64,000 nucleotides of DNA from Meconema thalassinum (taxonomy: Eukaryota; Arthropoda; Insecta; Orthoptera; Tettigoniidae): NCBI GenBank assembly GCA_946902985.2, contig OX336392.1, positions 462,732,693 through 462,796,692 on the forward strand. The letters are read 5' to 3'. The notes beneath the pieces were generated by a model. That model was given only the letters and a program-made list of their open reading frames with translations. It was not told where the DNA came from and did no database searches. Shown piece after piece: positions 1 to 12,214 of this stretch; positions within the stretch are counted from its first letter, which is position 1; every line of letters starts with the position of its first letter. A program made the position numbers and the translations under genes.

Positions 1-2145
1 TTTATGAAGAATCATTTATTTTGTCATGTTGTATATTATGATATTATACTCTCTTGTCTCTTACCCCCTCTTCCTTGCTTCCCCTTCCCTTTCCCCTTGG
101 CTACCTACCTCTGTCGTGTGCGGAATCGCTCGCTCTCTCTTCCCCTAGTTCGGTCGTCGAGTGTACAGTGCAAGCCCTCTCAGGGCCAGTCTCCTGTCCT
201 TATGAGTCATTTTTAAACCAGACGCCATGTCTGTATTTTAAGTCAACGGTCACAAAGAACCATCGCCTGCTCTACACGAAAAAGCTAAGTACAAAACTTC
301 AATGTTTTTAAACGCATTTTAATGGTGTTCAGAAGGGCTAAATGCTTTTAATACAATTTTATAGACAGTGTGGGGAATTGCTAACTATTGTGCAATAACC
401 GTCTTCGTGGGATTTTCCTTGTCATGCCTTAGCTATCTAAGCTGGCTATTTGACATGCAATCCAGTACTTCTTGTACGAAATAAATGGGAATACCTTCCC
501 ACTACGAGGGATTTAATTCAAATTAACCGCTGTCTATAAACTTAGCTTTTTCCACCGTGGGAACTATCTTGCCCTATTTAACTGTCATCATGGTTCTGGA
601 ACTTTCCATATGAACCAATCTTTCTACCAGTCAAGCAATCTAGTAGTTTCCACTCCAAATAAGGGAATACTTTTCCTCACCGAGGAATTCATGTTACATT
701 AACTGCTGGTCAACACCTAATTTGCTTTCCACCGTGGGAACTTAACCTCATCATTCGACTGCAAACCATAAACTTTCCAACGCAAAAAACTGGTTCAAGC
801 TCAAATTAAGCGAAGTGTTCTACATGACTGCAATAACTTTCTTTTGTTCTACGAACTCACATACATTGTAACAGTGAACATTTACAACTTATCAGCAAAC
901 TACCAGTGCTTCGAATCCGCGTATGCTAATCTCAACCGCGCCGTGTACGTGAGAGCAATAAATCTGGCCAGGACTTTAGCCTAAAGTTCCTATTTTCCTT
1001 TTCCCGAATACCTTTTACTAACCCAATTTAGTTGAAGATCTACATTTAGCTAAATTACAAAGAGGCCTCGCTTGAAATCAGGCGCCCTCCAAAATTTGTT
1101 CAATTTCTCATATAGTAATTCAGCTTAAATTGTGGCTAGTCCACATTTTAATATTTATTGTCTTTCCCTTCTAAAATTATGCAATTGTAATTTTTCTAAT
1201 TATAAAGGAGTTAGCTAATTGTGTAATCCAGGCTTCGTTAATGCGACCTGTGCATTTTTTGTATATTACCTCTAGTAATTTCTGTTTAAAATTAACGGTG
1301 ATTTCCGCTTGTAATTTGTTCTTCTTTTTCGGTTACAATCAGGAATACAATATATTTGTCCATAGCCCTTTTGATTGCCACAAAGGCATTCTAAAGGTGC
1401 TTAGATCGTACCTAATTAAACTTTCAAAGTTAAAATTGCTTTACAATTATCGTTACAAACTTCAAATTTCTTATTCGTAAGCACACTTTTTAAAATCTTT
1501 GTAAGATTTTAGTGCTTTATCAGGTTCGAAACTTGTACTCCATTTAATATTGTTTATAAATTGTAAACCTCTTATTATTAGATCTGAGCCCTTGGTATTT
1601 TATAACCAATTGTTATTCTTAACTAAAATTAAATCCCAACCTAAGTATTGTTAATCAGTTCAAAAATGTATAGTTTGTTAAATAAATCAATTGTTTTCCT
1701 TTTTGCTTTATCATTCTCGCTAGAATCACGATTAGGCAGGACCTTCTCTTCCCTGATTCTTCATCTAAGCTTAAGCTCTCTTTACGAAAAAGGATAGTCT
1801 CTAAAACAATAAAGTCTTTACTACTTGTTGCATTTAAACTAAAATTCAAAATTCAAGTAACAACATTTTCAAAGTTTCGCTTGGTTGTCATAGCCAATTC
1901 AAGCCAACCATTGAGGCAAGTATAGCTAGCCCCGCAAGCTTCCTACTTGTAGAGATCGTCTCTCTGACTTATGGTTTGTTTTCAAAATTTAAGTTTTGTT
2001 TGAGTTAGGTTTGAGGTCTTCCTCTGTTCTAAACTTTTAATCGGCATCCTGCTGGGTAAAAGCTTAGTTTTCCTTAAGTTCAACAATTGGTATTCGTATA
2101 AGATTTTCACAAAAACAATAACAACATAGCTAAAATCATAAAAAA
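1..2145. other. Unassigned AT-rich DNA, no gene seen
   Basis: I see no convincing coding region, RNA gene or element boundary here. The reading frames present are short and resemble no family I know. One internal structure is visible: a block at about 479-568 recurs in diverged form at about 654-744. Both copies have a GGGAATAC...TCC start, an attaactgct-like middle and the shared end TTTCCACCGTGGGAACT, with an offset near 175 bp. This may be part of an old repeat. Confidence 0.5.
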
Positions 2146-2521
2146 TGCTTTGTCTCTTCACTCTCTGGGAGCATTCAGTCGGTTTGCCAGAGATCCAACA
2201 GTGCCCAGAAATAAAATTATTACTCCAAATTTAAATCTTTCCAGCATTCTTAAATGCATAATAAAATCTAACTCTTCTGAAGGGAAATTTATTACATCCT
2301 TTCCTTTAGCTTACTTTGTCTTGCCAGAGTATACCACCCGTCCCCATGGTACTGGAATACCGGCTCGGGAGGGATAGAGTGCTTGCAGGCAACCTCTATT
2401 CAGGCTGCACTCTCTGCTTGCCTTGTACAAGTCCCCACTAAAGTTAGGTTCCTCCTAGGTTTAGCACAGCGAAATTTCCTTTTATATACACATTTACTTA
2501 AACCTTAGTGTTGGATTCCCC
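2146..2521 (+). repeat. Dispersed repeat of about 380 bp, copy 1
   Basis: This block matches 51420-51806 read on the minus strand along its whole length, with many substitutions. Shared landmarks in order are a tgcttt-tctctt start, GATCCAACAGTG, a ttcca-gcat stretch, CGGGAGGGA-AGAG, CTCTCCGCTTGCCTTG-like text, GCGAAATT and the end GTGTTGGATTC. No tail, box A/B pair or long reading frame is shared, so the class is unknown. Its right edge coincides with the start of the RTE-type LINE. Confidence 0.6.
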
Positions 2522-4050
2522 CCGCCGGTACTGCCACCTTGAAGAAGGCAATTTGTTATTGCCGGGTGTTTTAGGGGCTTGCGAGCTCAAATGATCTTCA
2601 GAGCTATGCCAGCGGAAGCTTAAGCTCCTGGTAGGGTCACCCAAGCTGGACAGGTCTAAAGTGATGAGCCAGACTAAGAGCGGTACCCTGGTCCTCCAGG
2701 TTGGGGGTTGGGCGTGGGGCTAACAACCCCACACTGTAAAACCTCAAAAGTTACGAAACTCTCAACGAAGTCTCGGAATTTGGACGGAATTAACGATGAT
2801 GAACCTGGAAAATGTTTAAGGACAAGGAAAAAGTATATGACTTTGACAATGGCAATATGGAACGTATGAACGATGTTGCAGATAGGAAAAACGGCAGAAG
2901 TAGCTGAGGAAGTTTTGAAGTATGGAATGGATATAGTAGCGCTACAGGAAGTGAGATGGAGGGGAAACGGTAGGATTGACAATAAGGACTATACAATGTT
3001 ATACAGTGGTCCTGAAGTAAGAACTGGTCAGTGTGGAACAGGCTTTATCATTAGTTCAAAGATGAAAAGAAGTTTTCTTGGATTTGAGTCTCTAGGAGAT
3101 AGAATGTGTAAAATGAGACTAAAGGGACGATTCAGAAATCTGACACTTATATCAGCCTATGCACCTACAAAGACGATAGTGAAGAGAAGAAAAATGCATT
3201 CTATGACCAGTTGTAAAAGGAATGTAGTATGATACCAAAATATGATGCAATAATTCTTCTTGGGGACTTCAATGCCAAAATAGGTAGAGAGGACTTCTTG
3301 CAGTATGTAGCAGGGAAACATTCTTTACATACTAATACTAGTGAAAATGGGAAGCTTCTATGCCGATTTGCAGAAAGTAATAGAATGGTAATCAAAAGTA
3401 CTTGTTTTAAACATAAGGACATACACAAAAGAACCTGGAAAATGCCAGGCACTGGAGTGGTAAACCAAATTGACCATGTCTTGATTTCAAGAAGACATGC
3501 ATCTTCAATGATTGACGTCAGATCTGTGATTCAGATCATTTTTTGGTGAAAGCTCTGTTCAGAGAACGAATTGCGAATGTATAATGTGACAGAGGAATTA
3601 AGAGGATACAGTGGGACGTGGAAAAGTTTCAGCAAACACAAATTGTTAAACAATATGAGGACACACTGAACAAGAAGTTGGAAGAGAGATTAAAGAATAT
3701 GAATGAGGATGACACTGTAGAGAGGAGATGGGCTGGAATAAAGAAAGCATTGGAAGAGACTGTGAAAGAAACTATTGGGGAGAAGAAGAGGATCAGGAAT
3801 GAAGAATGGTTTGATGATGAATGTAGGAAATATATAGAGCAGAAGAATGCAGGCAGATTGATTATGATTCAAGAGAGACAAGATGGAATTGTGAAAGATA
3901 TAAAGAAAGTAGAAGAACAGCAAATAGAGTTCTGAAAAGGAAGAAGAGAATGTATCTAAGAAAACAAATGGAAAGAATTGAAGAATTGAACAGCCAGAAT
4001 GAAAGTAAGAAATTGAACAAGCAACGAAACGAATGGCAAAGGAATTTCAA
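2522..4050 (+). mobile_element. RTE-type LINE fragment, 5' part with endonuclease
   Basis: This is the 5' portion of a non-LTR retrotransposon: a 5' leader of about 315 bp, an endonuclease region and the linker that normally precedes the reverse transcriptase. The protein resembles the RTE-type elements that databases often label craniofacial development protein 2-like (family knowledge, not searched). The element stops abruptly at about 4050, where a retroposon with a (GAT)n edge begins, so the reverse transcriptase is missing. A later piece of the same kind of LINE lies at 5453-5785. Confidence 0.75.
2837..3935 (+). pseudogene. RTE-type LINE endonuclease, degenerate
   Basis: Reading starts at the ATG at 2837. 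The frame is broken after ten codons by TGA at 2867-2869, in a context where family members have Arg, so CGA-to-TGA decay is likely. The frame then reads an apurinic-type endonuclease (exonuclease-endonuclease-phosphatase fold): the LQEVRW motif near 2945 holds the metal-binding Glu, ISAYAPT lies near 3150, and LLGDFNAKIG lies near 3250 in a shifted frame. A second shift near 3225 and a third near 3530 (before the expected SDHFLV motif) break the gene. The 3618-3935 piece is the linker, with a conserved EEWFDDECR stretch. It is not functional. The RTE assignment rests on motif style. Confidence 0.75.
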
Positions 4051-4052
4051 CA

Positions 4053-5440
4053 TGATGATGATGATGATAATTGTTGTTTTAAGGGGCCTAACATCGAGGT
4101 TATCGGTCCCTGACGAAATGAAATGGCGTGAAATGAAAGGATGAAGATAAAAAAACAGCTCACTGCTATGGATGAAACGAAAATGGTTTAGATAAAAAAG
4201 ACAGTGAGCCCCAAAAATTATGTCTTATGTAGCAGGAAGAATACTTACAAAGAGGAACTCAGATTGAAACTACTCACCAAATGGAGAGCGGTAATACCTG
4301 CATACATAAGGGAATTTCGAACGAAAATACTCACAAAAGGAATAGATTGAAAAATACGCACAAAATGTAGGTTAAGTCCAAAATACGTACAAAATGCAAC
4401 GTACAGTCGAAATACTTACAAAATGCAAATGAAATCAAAATACTTACGAAATGCTAATGGGATTGAAAATACGCACAAAATGTAATGTAGATTCAAAATA
4501 CCCACAAAATGCAATTGAGAATTAACTACTTGAACAAAGCGGGGTAGGTTGAAAACACAAAATGCAATTGAAATTGCTTACAAAAGGTATGGTAGATCCA
4601 AACTTCTCATTTGGATGGACAATACTTACAAAATGCAATTTAGATTGAAAATAATTACAAAATGTAATTTAGATTCAAAATACCCACAAAATTGCAATTG
4701 AGACTTAACTACTTGAACAAAGCGGGGTAGGTTGAAAATACAAAATGCAATTGAAATTCAAAATACTCACAAGAAGGCCCCCCTATATTGAAGGACTTAC
4801 TAAAAAGCAATTTTGATTGGCAATCCTTACAAAATGCAAGTGAGGTTGAAAAACACTCACAAAATGCAATTTAGATCGAAAAAACTTACAAAATGCAACG
4901 TAGATCAGAATACCTACAAAAAGGTGCGGGAAACTTAAAGAGAAAAGGAATTATGAGGAAAGGCGGAGAGGAGAGGAGAGGAGAGGGTCCGCCCCAAAGG
5001 TAAGGGACAAAATGGGAAAAACGGACCCAGCTCAGGAATCCCTCGGGGTCGCCAACTCCCGAACTCACCAGCCGTGAGCCCCTGAGGGTGTAGCATTATC
5101 TACGGTGCATCAGAAGTGGTGGGGCTACAGACACCCTGCCTCCTTAAGGGCCTTAAGCACAAGGCAGGAGGTAAAAGGAAAAGAAAAAGAAGGCTGACCC
5201 CTCACACAAGGAGGGTATCAGGAAAGATGAGACAAGGGCCAATTAAGGCGGGAAAGTGAAAGACTCCCTAGGCCTCGGATAACCTAATACCGTCGGGGTC
5301 GGAAGAGAACAAGAGTTGACCAAGGGAGGTCGACAGGAAAGAAGACGGCGAGGAGCCCGGCACAAGTAAGTGGAAGCAATGCCGGGCAACCCACGTCCCA
5401 CTAGATGTGAGCCCCTGGGGCGGGGGGGGAGGTAATAAAG
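4053..5440 (-). mobile_element. 0.74-kb-type retroposon, copy with internal expansion
   Basis: This is one of five copies in the window of a short retroposon (others at 5779-6050, 18405-19115, 24750-25460, 56684-57419). The (GAT)n edge and AAGGGGCCTAACATC block sit at the left, and the GTGAGCCCCTGGGG edge sits at the right. The clean copy at 56684 shows that the element should be read on the minus strand, with (ATC)n as its 3' tail. In this copy about 0.7 kb of short-period repeats (4210-4930) replaces the usual middle. No convincing protein is encoded: recurrent minus-strand frames in the copies are broken differently in each. Confidence 0.7.
4210..4930. repeat. Degenerate minisatellite, ACTTACAAAATGCAA-type unit
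   Basis: The motif TACTTACAAAATGCAA, or close variants, recurs about 15-20 times. It is separated by short variable stretches that mostly read (t)gaaattgaaa or agattcaaa, so the effective unit is about 25-45 bp. A longer block (aattgag...taactacttgaacaaagcggggtaggttg) occurs twice, at about 4510 and 4690, which indicates expansion by larger-unit duplication. The array lies inside a retroposon copy and has no counterpart in the copy at 56684-57419. Confidence 0.75.
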
Positions 5441-5452
5441 AATGGAGGACAA

Positions 5453-5785
5453 GGGATATCTAGGAAACTACATGAACTGATTGGGGAGATATGGGAAAGA
5501 GAGATAATGCCTCAGGATTGGAAGGTTGGCCTTATCTGTCCCATCTTCAAGAAAGTTTTGAAAGGAAAGTGTTAAGAAGGATATATGGCCCGGTAAAGGA
5601 GGATGAAGGGTGGCGAATCAGGACAAACAAAGAAATTGAAGAGATAATCAAAGGTGAAGATATTGTGAAATTTATTAAGTCCCGACGTCCGGATTGGCTT
5701 GGTCATGTAGAGAGGATGAATGAAGAAAGAACACCAAGGAAGATATTACATGGAACTATGGAAGGGAAGAGGAGTCGTGAGAAAA
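5453..5785 (+). pseudogene. RTE-type LINE, RT start fused to C-terminus
   Basis: Positions 5462-5556 read the beginning of a LINE reverse transcriptase (LHELIGEIWE, then PQDWKVGLICPIFKK). The sequence then jumps, in another frame, to the extreme C-terminal part (FERKVLRRIYGP at about 5560, RPDWLGHVERMNEERTPRK at about 5690-5745). The palm with the catalytic YADD is deleted, with the junction at about 5556-5562. The fragment is sandwiched between two copies of the retroposon's 5' half (5170-5440 and 5779-6050). It is dead, and likely the same LINE family as 2522-4050. Confidence 0.7.
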
Positions 5786-6050
5786 GAAAAAGAAGGCTGA
5801 CCCCTCACAGAAGGAGGGTATCAGGAAAGATGAGACAAAGGCCAATTAAGGCGGGAAAGTGAAAGACTCCCTAGGCCTCGGATAACCTAATACCTTTGGG
5901 GTCGGAAGAGAACAAGAGTTGACCAAGTGAGGTCGACAGGAAAGAAGAAAGAGAGGAGCCCTGTACAAGTAAGTGGAAGCAATGCCGGACTCAGCTGGGG
6001 CCCCGTGGTCGCCAACCCACAACCCACTAGATGTGAGCCCCTGGGGGGAA
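5779..6050 (-). mobile_element. 0.74-kb-type retroposon, 5'-half copy
   Basis: This stretch is nearly identical to about 5170-5440: the agaaggctgacccctcac block, CAATTAAGGCGGGAAA, CTCCCTAGGCCTCGGATA and the GTGAGCCCCTGGGG end. The two copies flank the RT fragment at 5453-5785 in the same orientation. That is what an unequal exchange, or insertion of one piece into a duplicated element, would leave. Confidence 0.7.
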
Positions 6051-7727
6051 CACCGTTCGAAGAGCGGGTACTTCTGCTACTATAATATAAGAGATTCGTC
6101 ACTTTTGGTTCTAAAATTTCCGAGCGAGAGCACCGCCTGAGGCTATGTAATGTTCCAGCAAGTTTGGCAACATAAAAAGCCATATGATTGTAGCTTTTAT
6201 TACACGTAATTGACCAGTATGATCTGCGATGAGTTACTGATTATTGCTAAAAATAACACAAACATAACTGCGCCTTTCGCTAGCCGCAGAAATATACGTC
6301 CAGACAGAAAAATAATACGTTTTGATATTTATCAATGTTGGCAATACATTTGTCACGAAGGACATAATTATGCCGTTCTAGACCTTAATTCACATTTAGG
6401 CTAATTAAACATTGCTCTCCTATTCTACAGAATTGTTGGGATGTTAGATGAATGTAAAAAAAAGACCTGTCCAAATGCACATAATATATTGCCATAACCT
6501 CACTTTTCGTCTATCATACCAGCTGCCCTCCCACCCCGTCACCATAAACCACAAATTCCATTGGGTAAGAAAACAAACAAGAGATGAAATGCACACATGT
6601 TTTCATTTTTTATTATTATTTTTAAACACAATGAACAAAACCTTTATTCGAGAGTAGTCCATGCTGCCCACTAGTTTTACACATGGTCAACACCAGGTCG
6701 AGGATAATTCACACAAAAAATAAAGGAAATATTCCAATAACAGTGTACAGCACATTAATGCATTCCTGTTTTATAGCATCACTTTTTCAAACATACTGGT
6801 AAGTTAGTTCACATTGCATTTATTTTGTTATTTTGTCGCGCAAATTTCAGCGTTGGCTGTAACTCGTTTCCGAGTATAGACCTAATGTTCTTCCTAATGG
6901 CCCTTTCCATCAAATCTACGTACACAAAATATAGAACACACAATTTTGAAATATAATTTCAGTGTCATTCTTAAGACAAATAGAAGACTTATTGGCGTAC
7001 ATGTGGATTGCATATTGTATTAAGGCACCTGTTCTAGATTGCAACACGATACTCGGTACACCTTTCCATTTCATTATAATTCTCACATCCTTGTGCTTGG
7101 CATTTCTTCCTCCCTTTGCTGTGGCATGATTGATTCTCCATTCAATTCAAATTAAATAATCAAAATACCGGCGAACAAAATAACCAACACGAGGAAAATG
7201 AATCAAAACAGACCAAATGCGGAACCATAGTACGGTACTCAAATTAATTCTTCATTTGTTGGCAGAATATCTGGTAGAGCTTTACCGCGACCCACGCGCT
7301 CCCTATGATCTGTCATCCCCCTGGTTCAAACTAAACGTTTTGAGGTTCTCGAACGACTTGGTCCATGTCAGCTGCTTTAGAAATAAAGTTTCAATTTCGT
7401 ACAAAGGAACTGTTATATCTACGAATACGGCGCCGTAACTATAAGAACATAAAACGGGTCCGGTAAGTTCATGCACAACATTTCACAACCCTTATCATTA
7501 GGCCTATATTGGAGGTATATTTAATACGAATTACGATAATATATACGTATTACCAACCGTAAGTCGTTGACACTTCTAAACATTCTGGCACAAGACAACG
7601 AGCCTCCATTCGTTTCTCGCCCACAAGGCCACATGCGCACTCTGTGAGACACTTCAGGAACCTCAAAGCCACGCCACAAGTAGAGTCGTCCATTATTTGA
7701 GCATTTGGCCAACTGGATGAGGTAGGC
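6051..7727. other. Unassigned DNA, no gene seen
   Basis: I see no open frame of convincing length or motif content and no clear terminal repeats. The region is AT-rich and ends at the 11-bp target-site duplication of the I-type LINE. Confidence 0.5.
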
Positions 7728-8008
7728 AAGACCAAGACGACATGGAGAAGGCAGTGAATTCGAAACGGAGACGTTGATGTGTGCTGTTTTTTTGTCAAAT
7801 TGGTCCCTCTTCAAGACGTATTTGAATAAAAAATACTAGTCTGGATGTGAGTATTGTGACCCAATGTAAACTTTGAGCACTGGTCTCTGTATAGTGTCAT
7901 TTATTAGGAGTGAAATCCATTATTTTCTGTTTTGCGTGTGGAAGACATGCAACAAACGGTTGAACATCGTAATTTAGCGAGGCTCCAAAGCCTTTCACAC
8001 TCAAAGTA

Positions 8009-9581
8009 ATGGCTTCTTACCAAGGAAGTCAGACCGTACCTAACCTTACCGACAGTTCTACCCACAATGTACCCAAGATATCCCAGAAAAGTTATGCTTC
8101 TGCAATACAGTTAACACCGAATAAAGAACAGGCTATTATTATTGACGCACACGATGGAATTCCAATAAAAGATTACGTCCTTGCTGTGGGAAAATTAACA
8201 GATCCAGCTAACATACGATATATATCCCGCATTTCGAACTTAAGAATATGCATATTCCTATCAAACAAAAACACTGTTCAGGAACTGTCACTTAATCACC
8301 CTGTAATCCGAATCAATAATATTGATCTCACCCTCAGACCGTTAATCGTTGCAAATAAGAGAGTGATATTATCCAACGTATGTCCTATATTACCCAACAT
8401 AGTTATTGAAGAACACTTACAGCAACTGGGCATTAAACCAATGTCGCCTATATCCAGCCTAAAGGCAGGAATTAATATTCCGGGATTCACACATATTCTC
8501 AGCTCCCGCCGGCAACTATATATTAAACCTGATGATTTCAATAAGATGCCAAATGCATTACAGATATGCTTTGAAGGAACTAATTATTGGATATACACTT
8601 CATCAGATGTTCCCACCTGTTTTACTTGTAAAGAAGAAGGTCACCTGACTCGAGTTTGTCCCCTACTACCCAAGACTCTAGAAGAAAACAATCCGACACC
8701 TAATCATCTTCCAATTTCCTCCAAGGAGGACATCTCCATTCCAATAAGTGCAACAACGGACTCTCATCAAACTATGGTCCCTCAGCAAACTATGGTCCCT
8801 CAACAAACTATGGTCCCTCAGCAAACTACTGACCCACAACAACTTCTTGAAGATTCTAATGACACACCTTCTCCCTCTAAAAATCCCCATCAACAGAATG
8901 TGTCCTGGAACTCGAACGATTCAATCCCAAACTATGAAGCAAATAAAGAATCACTCCTAATTAAACCCCACGGGATAAAACGACCCATACCTTCAAGCGA
9001 CTCCTCAAATTACACTTCCAAGGCTGATAATTCCTTCTTAGACAATTCTTCTATCTCGGGAGATGATAAAACGGATGATGAATTTCCTGCTCTAGGACAA
9101 CAACAAAAAACAAGGTATTAAACAGCCTACGAAGAAACTAATGATATCGAATCCTCTCGACCTTGAAGAACAACTTCTTCCTGTCAAGAAAGTAATAGAA
9201 GCTAATCCCTCAAACTTTAGTCTTAACTTCATTCAACTCAAAAGTTTGTTTGAGAATACTAAAGGAACATCTGCAACAAATATCTTACATATTGCATTAT
9301 CCTACACTTCCCATGTTGAAGACCTCATCGAGACCCTCCGTAAACTATACCCATATTATCAAGATAAAAACATTAAAAACCAGAGCACCAGGCTTGTAAA
9401 GAAACTACTCACTGTCATTAATGAAGAAAGTAATACCCCAGATCAGACACTCCCAGTAACCGATATAGATCATAACTACGGTAGTCAACACATCTCTTAT
9501 AAACCATCATGGATTCGTGGATACTGCAGAGGAATATTAATGGATATTACCCTCAATACGAATATCTACAACAACTCATAA
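8009..9581 (+). pseudogene. I-type LINE ORF1 (gag-like, CCHC), one frameshift
   Basis: ORF1 would bind element RNA in the ribonucleoprotein particle. The first 370 residues (8009-9121) are open. An N-terminal RNA-binding-like region is followed near residue 205 by one CCHC knuckle (CFTCKEEGHLTRVC), then a Gln/Pro/Ser-rich stretch with the block MVPQQT repeated three times. The frame closes at 9119-9121. The next frame is open from about 9099 across the A-run at 9105-9110 and continues to 9581, so ORF1 probably once ran to about 520 residues and slipped in the A-run. That end overlaps ORF2 (ATG 9509) by 73 nt. A programmed slip cannot be excluded, but similar A-run shifts elsewhere in the element favour decay. 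Confidence 0.75.
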
Positions 9582-10729
9582 ATGAACACCAACCTGAAAT
9601 AATTTGTTTACAAGAAACTAATTTTCGTGATAACTATGTGGCTAATATGAGACATTTCACAGCATACCACAAAAATCGCAATAATCCTATTCATGCAAGT
9701 GGAGGGGTTGCTACTTACATTCACGAAAATATTCCCCAAAGAGAAATACCACTGGAAACAAATTTGGAAGCAGTAGCAGTGAGAGGCTTTCTAACATTTT
9801 CCCTATGTATCAGTAATGTTTATTTGCCCAGTAGCCAGAACATGGACCTAAATGAATTAGTGGATCTGACAAATCAACTTCCTAAACCATTCCTCCTCTT
9901 AGGGGATTTTAACTCCCATAACACCCTTTGGAATTGTCTTTCTACTAACAAAAGAGGAAGAATAATTGAATCACTACTAGATTCTGAAAATTTGATCCTA
10001 ATAGACTCGAATGGCCCTACACATTATGATATTCAGCATGGAACTTTTAGCACCATAGATCTGTGTCTGAGCACTCCAGATGAAGCAACAATATATACGT
10101 CGCTAGCGAGTAAAACCCTATTTGGAAGTGATCATTTTCCAGTCATAATAAGCGGAAACAACAAGCCCCACCCACAAGTCTATTCAAATAAATGGAATAC
10201 CAAACTTGCCAATTGGCAGGAATACAAAGAAAATATCAAGGCAGAGTTATACAGATTACCTCCACCTACCCTCTTCAAAAATTACAACATTAACTATATC
10301 GTAAGAGAATTTACTGACACCATAATTAAAGCCGCAGACAATACTGTTCCAAGGACTAACGGTGTGACTTACAGAAAATCAGTTCCCTGGTGGAATGACT
10401 CCTGTAAGGATGCAATTGGGGAAAAAAACAAAGCTTTCTACAAATATAAACGCCACCCCACTCTACAGAACAAGTTAATGTTCCAAGAAAATCGCGCCAC
10501 AGCTCGAAAAGTCATAAAAGAGAGTAAACGAGCTTCATGGTTAACATATGTATCATCCCTTTCTCACCAGACCCCACAAAACACAATTTGGGAATACCTG
10601 CGTAAAATAAGAGGGCTTAAAAAACCCTCACGTATCATAGCTCTCAATAAAACACCTGGATCAGTTTCAAATACACATCATGACATTGCAAATACATTAG
10701 AAGAAAACTTTTGCAAAAATTTCAAGTGA
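9509..10729 (+). pseudogene. I-type LINE ORF2, endonuclease part
   Basis: This is the N-terminal part of ORF2, an apurinic-like endonuclease that nicks the target for target-primed reverse transcription. It opens with ILQRNINGYY. Metal and catalytic motifs are visible: LQET (Glu) near 9611, GGVATY near 9703, LLLGDFNSHN (Asp, Asn) near 9895, IDLCLS near 10057 and SDHFPV (Asp, His) near 10127. The frame ends at 10727-10729. The neighbouring frame, open from about 10710, carries on into the reverse transcriptase, so one indel in the A-run at 10715-10719 separates the two domains. Confidence 0.85.
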
Positions 10730-12143
10730 TTCCAATTATGAACAAGAATTTCTATCCTCTCGTGATGATTGTCTTGATCTACAATCGGACATCTATTTAA
10801 ATACTGACCAATGCTACAACGATAAACTCAATATTACTGAAGTACTACTTAAAATCAAAAGCTGCCGAAGTGCAAGCCCAGGTCCAGATGATATTATACA
10901 TGACTTCTTGAAAGAACTTCCTCCTGAAGGCATAGTATACCTCACTGAAATATTTAATTTCATTTGGTCTCAGAAAGTCTTTCCAGCTGCTTGCAGAAAA
11001 GCTATAGTAATTCCAATACCCAAGCCCGGATGTGATCACATGTTACCAGACAACTATCGACCAATAGCTCTAACTTGCACTATGTGCAAGATAATGGAAA
11101 AAGTAATAAATAAAAGACTAAAATGGGTTCTAGAACAGCAGAAGTTCTTCACCGCAGAACAGTGTGGCTTCCGACAGTTCCACTCAACAGCTGACACCTT
11201 AGTAGTTTTAGAGTCGGAAATCCTAGATGCCTTTCACAACGGTCAGCACCTCCTTACAGTCTGCCTAGATATTCATAAAGCGTATGATATGGTGTGGAAA
11301 ACTCACGTTATCAAAACTCTACTGCAACATAATATTAAGGGAAATATGATCAGTTTTATCTATAACTTCCTTCAAGACCGACGCATTCAAGTTCGAGCCA
11401 ATGGTGTCCTATCTCAAGAAGTCAATTTAGAAAATGGTGTCCCACAGGGCTCAGTTCTGAGTGTAACACTATTCTTAGTAGCTATAAATGGCATCACTTC
11501 ATGTATTAAACCTCCGGTAAAGGCCTGTCTCTTTGCTGATGACATGACTATTTTCTGCAGAGGTCGCAACCTGTCAACCACCCAAGAAATCATGCAAAGC
11601 TCTCTTGAAGATGTTGGCAAATGGGGAAATCACACAGGCTTCACATTTTCTTCAACCAAGACCAAATGCATTTTATTTTCCAAACAAAAGAAAGGAAATA
11701 ACTGTCCAGAACTGTATCTCAAGGGGAATAAAATTGAAGTTGTAACTGAAATAAGAATACTAGGAATGACATTTGACAGAAAATTAACATGGAACTCCCA
11801 TCTAAAAGGAGTGAAAGAGGATTGCCTACATCGTGTTAATGTGCTCAAAGCATTGGCGGCTAATAACTGGGGAGCAGATCTTCATGTATTAATGTGCACC
11901 TACAAATCCATAATTCGCACCAAGTTGGATTATGGTTCTATCATATATAACTCAGCCACAGCATCCTCACTGAAAATCCTTGACCCGATCCAAAACACAT
12001 CTCTCAGGATTGTCTTGGGAGCATTCAAAACTAGCCCGATTTCCAGTTTATTAATGGAAGCTAATGAACCCACGATCAGGACTCGCAGAAAACAACTGAC
12101 TATCAAGTACGCAGTAAAGATAGCAGCTTCTCCGCACTCCTGA
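10710..12143 (+). pseudogene. I-type LINE ORF2, reverse transcriptase
   Basis: The reverse transcriptase core is complete: SASPGPDDI near 10870, AIVIPIPKPG near 11000, NYRPIAL near 11055, CGFRQFHST near 11163, the first catalytic Asp in CLDIHKAYD near 11263, NGVPQGSVLS near 11433, and the FADD catalytic pair at 11530-11541. The frame ends with TGA at 12141-12143. The same frame continues with family-like sequence (IRLNAIPCNKRDIYP) after the stop, so TGA looks like a nonsense change, probably from CGA. A frameshift near 12215-12225 then separates the RNase H. Confidence 0.85.
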
Positions 12144-12214
12144 GCACATGCTTATATTTTCCACGCAATTCGCCTCAACGCTATCCCCTGCAACAAAAGA
12201 GACATATACCCTTC

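Noticed and set aside
4..311. Small plus-strand frames at the window start
   Set aside because: Low-complexity Ser/Leu/Pro-rich translations of pyrimidine-rich DNA, no motif.
4886..5068. Recurrent minus-strand frames (MSSGVGDPEGFLSW-type) in the retroposon copies
   Set aside because: The frames recur because the DNA recurs. They are broken differently in each copy and show no start or stop conservation.
7521..7814. 97-residue minus-strand frame across the LINE border
   Set aside because: It crosses the target duplication and the start of the I-type LINE, so it cannot be an old gene. No motif.
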